NCBI GenBank assembly: GCA_910584585.1
Contig: CAJUBP010000002.1
Coordinates: forward strand, 144,107-208,106
Origin: an uncultured Lachnospiraceae bacterium
GTDB taxonomy: Bacteria; Bacillota; Clostridia; Lachnospirales; Lachnospiraceae
Direction of reading: 5' to 3'
DNA: 64,000 nt
The stretch's first letter is position 1; the number at the start of each line of letters is the position of its first letter. Shown here piece after piece: positions 8,703 to 15,161 of the stretch. The notes under the pieces were generated by a model. The model was not told the DNA's origin. It did not search any database and worked only from the letters and a program-made list of their open reading frames with translations. Position numbers and translations under genes: made by a program.

Positions 8703-8939
8703 TCAGGCAGCAAAGCGGGGCGGGCAAAGGAAATTGCCCCGCTTTGGCCGGTGTGATCTTGGAACTGGCGATTCTATAATACTTTTCCAATTACCATAGT
8801 CTTGCTGAAAATTCTTTTCGCGCATATCAATCAGCATTGCGTCCCGATCTTCCTGATCTATATCTTTTTTGAAAACTCCCACATAGGTTAAACCAGATAG
8901 GGATAAAAATGGATTATGGATAGCACAATCCGATGCTCG
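8703..8939 (-). pseudogene. gene remnant (about 78 codons, no start)
   Basis: On the minus strand a frame runs from just after a TAG near 8940 to a TGA at 8703-8705 with no ATG/GTG/TTG start in a sensible place. It nevertheless reads like real protein: segments such as PFLSLSGLTYVGVFKKDID and YGNWKSIIES are balanced in composition. The 3' end runs through the GC-rich hairpin at 8711-8746, so its last codons may be foreign. I take it as an internal or C-terminal fragment of a lost gene; the family is not recognised. Confidence 0.35.
8711..8746 (+). terminator. GC-rich hairpin after the lipoprotein gene
   Basis: An 11-bp perfect stem, caaagcggggc (8711-8721) with gccccgctttg (8736-8746), lies 30 bp after the lipoprotein stop. 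It lacks a run of T, so it is a weak or non-canonical terminator. Confidence 0.4.
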
Positions 8940-9029
8940 CTATTTCTAAAGACGTTGATATTTTTGATAGAATTTGTGATATATTTTCTATTATTATACT
9001 TACCGAAAAAATTAAGTTTGAAAAACAGG

Positions 9030-9063
9030 TTGACATTTTACTGTTGTACAATATAATAAAATG
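9030..9063 (+). promoter_or_regulatory. promoter with overlapping palindrome (antitoxin operator)
   Basis: TTGACA (9030-9035) and TATAAT (9052-9057) are 16 bp apart, a near-consensus sigma-A promoter about 43 bp before the antitoxin ATG. An imperfect palindrome with arms cattttact and taataaaatg (9034-9063) covers spacer and -10. AbrB-fold antitoxins usually repress their own promoters through such sites; that this one does is an inference. Confidence 0.65.
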
Positions 9064-9100
9064 TAAGGAAAGTAAGGAATGCAGAAAGGAGCTTACCAAT

Positions 9101-9376
9101 ATGGAATTGGCAAAAGTAACGTCAAAAGGTCAAATTACAATACCTATCGCAATCAGAAATGCGCTTGGAATACGAGAAGGAGATAAAATCCTTTTTTTGG
9201 AAGAAGGGAATAGAGTTATTTTAACAAATGCTTCTACGAATGCTTTGCTAAAAGCACAGGAGGCTTTTCAAGGTGTGGCAGAGGAATTTGGCATTAAAAA
9301 TGAAGAGGATGTTATAAAACTTGTAAAGGAAATTCGTGCGGAAAGAGGAGAGAAATATAAATGCGAATCATGTTAG
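9101..9376 (+). CDS. AbrB/MazE-type antitoxin
   Basis: This 91-residue protein begins with the swapped-hairpin AbrB DNA-binding fold: AKVTSKGQITIPIAIRNALG followed by IREGDKILFLEEG. The C-terminal half (about residues 48-88) is a charged helical region that would bind the toxin. The ATG at 9101 was chosen over an upstream in-frame start because a gaaaggag site precedes it and the fold begins there. It overlaps the PIN-domain toxin by 16 bp, the usual antitoxin-first order. The antitoxin looks intact although its toxin does not. Confidence 0.85.
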   Translation: MELAKVTSKGQITIPIAIRNALGIREGDKILFLEEGNRVILTNASTNALLKAQEAFQGVAEEFGIKNEEDVIKLVKEIRAERGEKYKCESC

Positions 9377-9769
9377 ACACAAATATCCTGATTTCAATGT
9401 TGCTTTTTCCAAATGAACAATTCAAAAAGATTTTAGATTATATCACAAGAAATCATAAACTGGTTTTATCCTCTTTTATAATTGATGAATTAACCGCCGT
9501 TGTTGACCGAAAATTTCCGAAAAAGAGATATGCTGTTGATTCTTTTTTATCGGACTTGTCATATGAGTTTGTTTATACGCCACGCCATATGCCGGGAAAT
9601 CTTTTTAATATTTAGAGATATAAATGATTATCCAGTGCTCTATACCGCCATTATTGAAAATATAGATATTTTCATTACAGGTGGCAAAGACTTTTTAGGT
9701 GTAGAAGTTGAAATGCCAGAAATTATGACACCGGGAGAGTTTTTAGAAAGACATTTATCAAATAGCTAA
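9361..9769 (+). pseudogene. PIN-domain toxin broken by a +1 frameshift
   Basis: The first 84 codons give the start of a PIN ribonuclease (MRIMLDTNILISMLL, with the metal-binding D-T-N, and the conserved SSFIIDEL). The frame then stops at TAG 9613-9615. Deleting one T from attt at about 9611-9614 restores reading into RDINDYPVLYTAI and on to the normal end, so a single-base insertion broke the gene. The downstream part also has TGGKDFL where PIN domains usually have T-G-D-K-D, so a second catalytic acid is lost. The toxin is therefore probably dead, or at best truncated. A sequencing error could explain the frameshift but not the D-to-G change. Confidence 0.8.
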
Positions 9770-9772
9770 ATT

Positions 9773-10099
9773 TTATAATTTATCCTTATCTTGTTCCACA
9801 CATGATTTTTTATTTTCCACATCTTCCAGCCATTTTTGAAATACATCATGACGTTCGCTTCCGCTTTGATTCATACACATCTTTTTGTGAATAGGAAAGC
9901 TCTCCGGCTTCGTTAAAAAACATTGCGCTGACCGAGAATTCATTATCCAACGCAAATTCGTTGATATAGTTCCCGTTTTTCATATCCCTTATTTCAGCAA
10001 TGTACCTTTCATTTTTTTCGTCCTGCACTACAAACACTGCGTACTTATCATTATCGCGCATTCCCAGAAAAATCCCTGCATTTTCCTAATATCCTCCAT
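9773..10099 (-). pseudogene. hypothetical gene remnant with two frameshifts
   Basis: Three overlapping minus-strand frames join into one plausible protein of about 105 residues: a start ATG at 10099 reading MEDIRKMQGFF, a middle part from about 10075 to 9860 (reading KYAVFVVQDEKNERYIAEIR and on to EFALDNEF), and a C-terminal part reading HDVFQKWLEDVENKKSC. The first switch is near 10080-10070 and the second near 9860-9850. An aaaggagg site lies about 15 bp upstream of the proposed ATG. The family is not recognised. It abuts the broken toxin gene, so this is decaying accessory DNA. Confidence 0.5.
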
Positions 10100-10177
10100 T
10101 TGCTTTTTGTGATGCCTCCTTTGCAAGGATTGTTCCTTTATTGCAGGCAATCCGGGAATGGAACGTCTGGTTCCAGG

Positions 10178-10729
10178 CTATAGTTCCAGTTTTCGGAAAT
10201 CAATCCATAAGTCCTCATAGATATTGGCTTTGATACGATCGGCAAATGAGTATATGGCGGGAGCCGCGTCATGCTCCATATCATATACCAGGATGGTTTG
10301 CTTCATGGGATCCACAATCCAATATTCCCTTACGCCAGCCAAATGGTATAGGGACAATTTGGTATAATAGTCCATCGGACGGCTGCTGGGCGATACAATT
10401 TCGATTACCCAGTCAGGGGCTCCGCTGCATCCGCGGTCATTCAGTTTATCTTTATCGCAGATCACGGAGAGATCCGGCTCCAGGCATTTGGAATCGTCCG
10501 CTGATAGAAAGACGGCAAAGGGGGCGGGGTATACTTTGCATTGGCCGTGATTGTCTGCTATATAGTTTCCGATTGCCAGATGAAGGAATGATAAGATATC
10601 CTGATGCGTTCGGCTGGGCGGAGCCATATAGTAGATCTGGCCGTCAATCAGTTCCGCCCTGCTGCCTTCCGGCAGAGTGTAGATATCTTCGATGGTATAG
10701 AATTTTTCTTGCGCCAATGCCGGTGTCAT
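10178..10729 (-). CDS. Uma2-family PD-(D/E)XK nuclease-fold protein
   Basis: This 183-residue protein belongs to the Uma2 (DUF820) family, a restriction-endonuclease fold that is widespread and mostly uncharacterised. Visible core elements are RAELIDGQIYYM, EPDLSVICD (catalytic Asp), APDWVIEIVSPSS (the E-x-V motif) and YHLAGVREYWIVDP. The start is set at the ATG at 10729 (acaggtga upstream); an in-frame TTG at 10780 has no site. Length is normal for the family. It stands alone and is often seen in mobile or variable regions. Cellular role unknown. Confidence 0.85.
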   Translation of the reverse strand: MTPALAQEKFYTIEDIYTLPEGSRAELIDGQIYYMAPPSRTHQDILSFLHLAIGNYIADNHGQCKVYPAPFAVFLSADDSKCLEPDLSVICDKDKLNDRGCSGAPDWVIEIVSPSSRPMDYYTKLSLYHLAGVREYWIVDPMKQTILVYDMEHDAAPAIYSFADRIKANIYEDLWIDFRKLEL

Positions 10730-11046
10730 AACAATCACCTGTTCCTTTCGTATGGATGCTGCGGGATAGACATATTTCAAAGGTCAGTTTCCTTATAAAA
10801 ATATTATGCACAATCATACGCGATACATCAAGAGGAAAATACATAATTGATTTCTTTTCTTGACATTCATGCGTAAGTGTTGATACTATGTATAAACAGA
10901 CAGGGAGGCAAATAATGATTGCGTAGGTAAAAGCATGGGAAAATAGTCAAGGAATTTGCCTTCCCAAAGATTTGCTGCAGAGACAGGGACAGATGAGATA
11001 CAGGGAAGCATATTATGTGAGAATTTACAAATGAGGAGGAAGTGTT

Positions 11047-12045
11047 GTGGCTAAGAAAATCTTTTTTGGCAATTATAAAGGCGGCGTTGGAAAAACGACA
11101 ACCGTGTTTGAAATAGGCGTTCATTTAGCGACGGAATACCAGCAGAAGGTTTTGCTGATAGATTTGGATCCCCAATGTTCGTTAAGCAAAATATGCCAGG
11201 ACTGCAGGAATGAAGAATTGTCGGAATTAGAAGTGGATCATACCCTGAATTATGTGCTGGAATTGTATGCGGAGTACATCCAAAAGGCCAGCCGTCTGGA
11301 TATTTTGGAGAAAAATATAGATACGAAGTTTGGAATGGTGAAAGAGGCCATCCAGCCGATACCCAAGCATTCTGGTTACGGCGAAGGGCGCCTGGATTTT
11401 GTTCCCACCGTGTTGGATATGAAAAACAGCAGGATCAATGACATCGCTGACAGATTTTCTAAGGATACAAAGAACATTTTGGTGATTTCCAGGTTCCTGG
11501 ATGATATACAGGAAGAGATGGATTATGATTTTATTTTGATTGACTGCCCGCCTACCAGCAATTTGATTATTCAGAGTGTATTTCTGGCGTGTGATTACTA
11601 TCTGATACCCACTGTGGGGGATGAAATCAGCACCAACGGCGTTGCGGATTATATTACGGAAATTGAAAGCGTCTATTTAAAATATGCTTATGACAGTCAG
11701 ATCGGCGGAGTGATACTGAAATATTATTTCGGCAAAAGGCCGGAATTTATCGGGGTTTTGGAGACAATGTATAAAAACCGGCCCAGAGAGAAGAATATGA
11801 GCATTTTGAAAATGCTGGATGACGCCATCAGCGCGGTTAAGCCTGAGTCACTGATTACGAAAACAGAATATGCTTATCCGGGATACCGCCATATTTTTAA
11901 TCTCAGTATCCGGCATCTGGATAACAGAAGCGATTCTGCCAGGTATGGACTGCCTCTTACTGTGAGTATGGGGGATATGCATGAAGAATACAGTGAAATT
12001 ACAAGATATATTTTTGAAATTTTATCCCAAGGAAAGGATGATTGA
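11047..12045 (+). CDS. ParA/MinD-like P-loop ATPase
   Basis: This 332-residue protein is a ParA-family ATPase. The deviant Walker A is NYKGGVGKTTT near the N terminus, the switch I/A' region is LLIDLDPQCSLS, and the Walker B-like strand is FILIDCPPTSN. ParA proteins use ATP-dependent DNA or membrane association to position plasmids, chromosomes or protein machines. Translation starts at a GTG (11047) after a gaggagga site. It is followed 1 bp later by a 147-aa charged protein, and no ParB-like gene is present, so it is an orphan or non-canonical ParA. It is somewhat longer than minimal ParAs, with an insertion around residues 75-125. Confidence 0.88.
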   Translation: MAKKIFFGNYKGGVGKTTTVFEIGVHLATEYQQKVLLIDLDPQCSLSKICQDCRNEELSELEVDHTLNYVLELYAEYIQKASRLDILEKNIDTKFGMVKEAIQPIPKHSGYGEGRLDFVPTVLDMKNSRINDIADRFSKDTKNILVISRFLDDIQEEMDYDFILIDCPPTSNLIIQSVFLACDYYLIPTVGDEISTNGVADYITEIESVYLKYAYDSQIGGVILKYYFGKRPEFIGVLETMYKNRPREKNMSILKMLDDAISAVKPESLITKTEYAYPGYRHIFNLSIRHLDNRSDSARYGLPLTVSMGDMHEEYSEITRYIFEILSQGKDD

Positions 12046-12046
12046 T

Positions 12047-12490
12047 ATGGAACTGAACGCGAAAGAAAAAGACATATTAAAGACATTGCTGAAATGCTAT
12101 AAAGATTTTGCGCCTTTGGGGACAGGCGGCGCGCTCCGCAAAGGATATTTCAAATATTCGGCAGAAGAAGCGGAAGAGGCGGTGAAGAGGCTGATAACTC
12201 CCTTGGAAGAGAACGCAGAGCCAAAGAAAACGGCGGTTCGCAGCGAGATACAGCAAATAGAGAATGTTGAAATGGCGAAGCAGTTTTATCTGGAGCATCT
12301 GGTATATAATAAAGAAGACGCGGAAGCGAAGAAAAAATGCTTAAAATCGATTTCACTGGATGAATTGAAGCTGCTGTATCAAAAGATTTACAAGGAAGAG
12401 ACGCGCTCTAAAATAACAAAAGAGGAAGTATTGCTGCAGATTGAGAAATATTTTAATGGGATTGAACGGGCCCTTAGCATGAAACCGTAG
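12047..12490 (+). CDS. hypothetical charged protein paired with ParA
   Basis: This 147-residue, highly charged helical protein has no membrane segment or known motif. The ATG at 12047 follows the ParA stop by one base, with aaggaaagg upstream inside the parA gene, so the two are translationally coupled. The upstream in-frame start at 11981 would lie deep inside parA and is rejected. By position it could be a ParA partner (ParB or adaptor analogue), but no helix-turn-helix or CTPase motif is visible. Confidence 0.7.
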   Translation: MELNAKEKDILKTLLKCYKDFAPLGTGGALRKGYFKYSAEEAEEAVKRLITPLEENAEPKKTAVRSEIQQIENVEMAKQFYLEHLVYNKEDAEAKKKCLKSISLDELKLLYQKIYKEETRSKITKEEVLLQIEKYFNGIERALSMKP

Positions 12491-12512
12491 GATTTTAAGG
12501 AGGAAACTACAC

Positions 12513-13022
12513 TTGATACCACCGAGAAAAGTGAAATTTGAAGCAGGAAAAAGAGAACATGAAAATATAGAATTCCGAACATTTCTAAAATGCAATGCGG
12601 ATGAGCAAACACTGGATGAGCAGTTTGCCAAATTGCATAAAGAATTGTTTGAAAACTATGACTGCAGCCGCTGCAGAAATTGCTGCAAAATGTATTATGG
12701 CGCGATACCGCAAGAGGATATCGAAGCAGACGCAAAATATTTGGGGCTGACAAAGGAGGAATTGATTGGGGCCTATTTGAGGGAGCAGCCAGAAGGCGGA
12801 TCATATACCACAAAGCATAAGCCCTGTGATTTTCTGGAGGAAGACGGTTCCTGCAGATTAGGAGAATGCCGCCCCAAAAGCTGTAAGAAATACCCGTATA
12901 CCGATCAGCCGGAACGGCTCCACAGCCTGTACAGCGTACTGGAAGCCGTGGAAGTCTGCCCGGTTGCATTTGAAATCTACGAAAGGCTGAAGAAAGTATA
13001 TGGATTCCGGTATAGAAGATGA
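12513..13022 (+). CDS. YkgJ-family cysteine-cluster (putative Fe-S/Zn) protein
   Basis: This 169-residue protein has the YkgJ/Fli-like CxxCxxCC signature: YDCSRCRNCCKMYYGAIP at about residues 48-65, then a conserved C-D-F-L, D-G-S-C-R and C-R-P-x-x-C-K-K-Y-P region (about 108-128) and a final V-C-P. These cysteines are thought to bind a metal or Fe-S cluster; no reaction is assigned for the family. It starts at TTG (12513) with a strong aaggagg site. It is 22 bp after the ParA-partner gene and probably co-transcribed. Confidence 0.85.
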   Translation: MIPPRKVKFEAGKREHENIEFRTFLKCNADEQTLDEQFAKLHKELFENYDCSRCRNCCKMYYGAIPQEDIEADAKYLGLTKEELIGAYLREQPEGGSYTTKHKPCDFLEEDGSCRLGECRPKSCKKYPYTDQPERLHSLYSVLEAVEVCPVAFEIYERLKKVYGFRYRR

Positions 13023-13048
13023 TTTTTTTGTAACGATCGGTTCCTTTA

Positions 13049-13205
13049 AGAAATGTCTCGAAATAACTTACCATTAGCCTGCAGGAGTTTTCTTCGAAAG
13101 CGCTACTCAAAAATCGGGCGCATAACGGACCGTGTAACTGGTTTTTGAGCAGTGCGCTTGGAGGAAAAGACAAGGAATATAGGAAGCTATTTCGAGACAG
13201 TTTCT
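13049..13205. repeat. 157-bp palindromic MITE-like element
   Basis: The ends are inverted: agaaatgtctcgaaata (13049-13065) and tatttcgagacagtttct (13188-13205) match apart from one extra base. An inner pair, around 13085-13113 and 13142-13171, is also inverted (gctactcaaaaa with tttttgagcagtgc), so the whole unit can fold as one long hairpin. It has no coding capacity and sits between two convergent genes. This is the structure of a miniature inverted-repeat element; no transposase or clear target duplication was seen. Confidence 0.75.
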
Positions 13206-13230
13206 CAGAGCATGTCTTAAAATTGAATTG

Positions 13231-14211
13231 CTATACAGAGTTTTTCCGTTCTTCATATTCTCTTACCAGATAGTCTCTGGGCTTGATTTTTTTCTTAATT
13301 CCGTAGTTTTCATATACGGTAAGCCATAAGTCGTCCGCCTCCATGTAGCTGACGAGATCCAGAGCGCAGTATAGCTTGATTTCTTTTTCAGGGTAGTTGG
13401 TATGCTGAAAGAAATAATCAAGCCCTGGTTCCGGTTCTGACAGTTCAATGGAAGTCATCAGGATCATTTTGCAAAACTCGTTGATCTCATCCTCCAGCTG
13501 GAACCTTTTTGAGGAATATTTTGTCAATCCAACAAGCTTTTCGGCCCGTGTTTCGACTAGTTTTTTTGCCTCTTCAATGGCGGTATATTTTACATCGCTG
13601 GTCTTTAATCCGTGAAGAAGCGCCTCTTCCTGATAGACATGCAAAGATTCCCGGCTCAGCCCTCCGGTTGCCGCATACTGCAGAAGAGAAGAGATTTTTT
13701 CTCTGGAATACCCGTCTCCGAATGTTTTCTTTACCAGCAGTTCAAACAGGGCCGCCTGTTCCCAGCCGATTGAGCGGAATGGGTCGTCAGTGGAGAACAG
13801 ATAGTAATTGCAGGCTTCGCAGATCAGTTGGTATAATTCAGTCAATAATTTAACGGCTTTAGAATAATTGATGTTTTCCGGCGGAATCTTTTCCAGTTCC
13901 TTTATAAAGTTTTTTACCAGAAACCGCCATTTGGGACGCTGGTTTTTGGGAATGATGCGGTTAGGCGCAAGGTAATTCTGAGCATAGGCGTTTTCAATAA
14001 AATTTTTGATTTGCAGTTCCAACTCTTCAAAACTGACGCTGGCGGCAGTTTTCTTCTTTTCAATGGATTTCCCCTCCAAAATATCCGTGAGTATGGGGTC
14101 GATTTCTTCCTTTTGTGCTTTCCGAAGCTGTTTATAGCTTTCTACAAAGGCCTTTTCCAGGTTTTTTCTGTCGGAGGCGCTTAGTAAATTTCTCAATTCT
14201 TGTACTTTCAT
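13231..14211 (-). CDS. hypothetical protein (326 aa)
   Basis: This soluble, helix-rich protein of 326 residues matches no family I recognise. It is Lys/Glu-rich, with a Lys-rich disordered patch around residues 45-58 and no signal peptide or membrane segment. The ATG (14211) is preceded by a weak aaagagaa. It faces away from the ParA operon and is separated from it by the palindromic element. Length and codon use look like a real gene. Confidence 0.75.
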   Translation of the reverse strand: MKVQELRNLLSASDRKNLEKAFVESYKQLRKAQKEEIDPILTDILEGKSIEKKKTAASVSFEELELQIKNFIENAYAQNYLAPNRIIPKNQRPKWRFLVKNFIKELEKIPPENINYSKAVKLLTELYQLICEACNYYLFSTDDPFRSIGWEQAALFELLVKKTFGDGYSREKISSLLQYAATGGLSRESLHVYQEEALLHGLKTSDVKYTAIEEAKKLVETRAEKLVGLTKYSSKRFQLEDEINEFCKMILMTSIELSEPEPGLDYFFQHTNYPEKEIKLYCALDLVSYMEADDLWLTVYENYGIKKKIKPRDYLVREYEERKNSV

Positions 14212-14380
14212 AGTCTTGTTCTCTTTCTGATTTTATCGTGTGTTATAAAATGCTTTGAAGCATCTGGAGTGCCATCCTTATTATAGCGGACGGATACAAT
14301 TGTGTAAAGCGGCGAAGCAGTAGAATTGCAGGTCAATTGTATGGATAGTTTCCATAAATATCCAAATAAGGAAAAAATTG

Positions 14381-14409
14381 TTGAAATGCAGAGAAAATGT
14401 CGTTATAAT
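14381..14409 (+). promoter_or_regulatory. sigma-A-type promoter of the surface-protein operon
   Basis: TTGAAA (14381-14386) and TATAAT (14404-14409) are separated by 17 bp, near-consensus, about 85 bp upstream of the first gene of the surface-protein operon. Confidence 0.6.
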
Positions 14410-14493
14410 AGGAAAGTAGATGAGGGTGTAATCAATCTCTATAACATACCTGATTTTAATGCATAATAAATGAAAACATGCTTGGGGGTATTG

Positions 14494-15138
14494 ATGTTGA
14501 GGGTATTGTCTATATTGGCTATTTGTATTCTGATTATTGTTTTTACTTATTTTCAGTATAACAACGATAATTCTCCGAATGATAACAATAATTCTCCAAA
14601 TGAAAATGATAAATTAAAAAAAGCAATTTTATATGCGTCAATCTTAGCGGTAATATGTTTTGTGGGTCCGTATATTGTGGATTATTTTGAAGATCTGGAA
14701 AAGGATCAGGATTCAGATACAGATGGGAACGGAGATATCATTTCACAAGATATGGAATTAGTGATGATATCAGAGAAAAAAAGTATCTTTACAATGGAAA
14801 AGGATTTGGACAAGCTATTTCAAAAGGCGCAAGAGGACAAAGGACTATCAGAGACGACGGAATCTACAGAAGTGTCTCAGACGCCAATACCTACGGCAAC
14901 GCCGATACCGACAGAAACGCCGACGCCTACGGCAACCCCGATACCGGCAGAAACGCCAACACCTACGGAAGCGCCACAGCCAGTGACGCCTACAAGTGTA
15001 CCGGAGCCTACGGAGGCGCCTCAGCCGCCAGTGCCCATAGAGGAGCCAGAGCCTACAGAAGCGCCTCAGACGCCAATACCCACAGTAACGGCAGTCCCGG
15101 ATAAAGAAGATATTCGTGAGTGGGATTTGATTAATTAA
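14494..15138 (+). CDS. membrane protein with Thr/Pro-rich stalk
   Basis: This 214-residue protein has an N-terminal membrane helix (LSILAICILIIVFTYF), a short Asn/Asp/Ser/Pro loop, a second membrane helix (ILYASILAVICFVGPYIV), an acidic region, and a C-terminal stalk of about 80 residues made of T-P-I-P-T-A, T-E-A-P-Q-P and related repeats. The ATG at 14494 is chosen for its gggggt site; the in-frame ATG at 14470 has none. Such stalks usually span the wall. It is the first gene of an operon whose next two genes encode large secreted Ig-like proteins, so an envelope scaffold or anchoring role is inferred. Confidence 0.75.
   Translation: MLRVLSILAICILIIVFTYFQYNNDNSPNDNNNSPNENDKLKKAILYASILAVICFVGPYIVDYFEDLEKDQDSDTDGNGDIISQDMELVMISEKKSIFTMEKDLDKLFQKAQEDKGLSETTESTEVSQTPIPTATPIPTETPTPTATPIPAETPTPTEAPQPVTPTSVPEPTEAPQPPVPIEEPEPTEAPQTPIPTVTAVPDKEDIREWDLIN
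14875..15085 (+). repeat. in-frame Thr/Pro stalk tandem repeats
   Basis: This is a degenerate 18-36-bp minisatellite (units such as acgccgataccgacagaa and cctacggaagcgcc) coding the Thr-Pro stalk of the membrane protein. Unit lengths are multiples of three, so copy-number change would lengthen or shorten the stalk without breaking the frame. Confidence 0.7.
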
Positions 15139-15161
15139 TGTCAAATTTGGAGGGATTGAAA

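Noticed and set aside
9361..9769. programmed frameshift in the PIN toxin
   Set aside because: The site has no X-XXY-YYZ slippery heptamer with a following structure, and the restored part has also lost a catalytic Asp, so decay is simpler.
12388..13173. 261-codon minus-strand ORF opposite the ParA-partner and YkgJ genes
   Set aside because: It lies antisense to two genes with good ribosome sites and family motifs, and its translation is a Cys/Ser/Leu-rich shadow without motifs.
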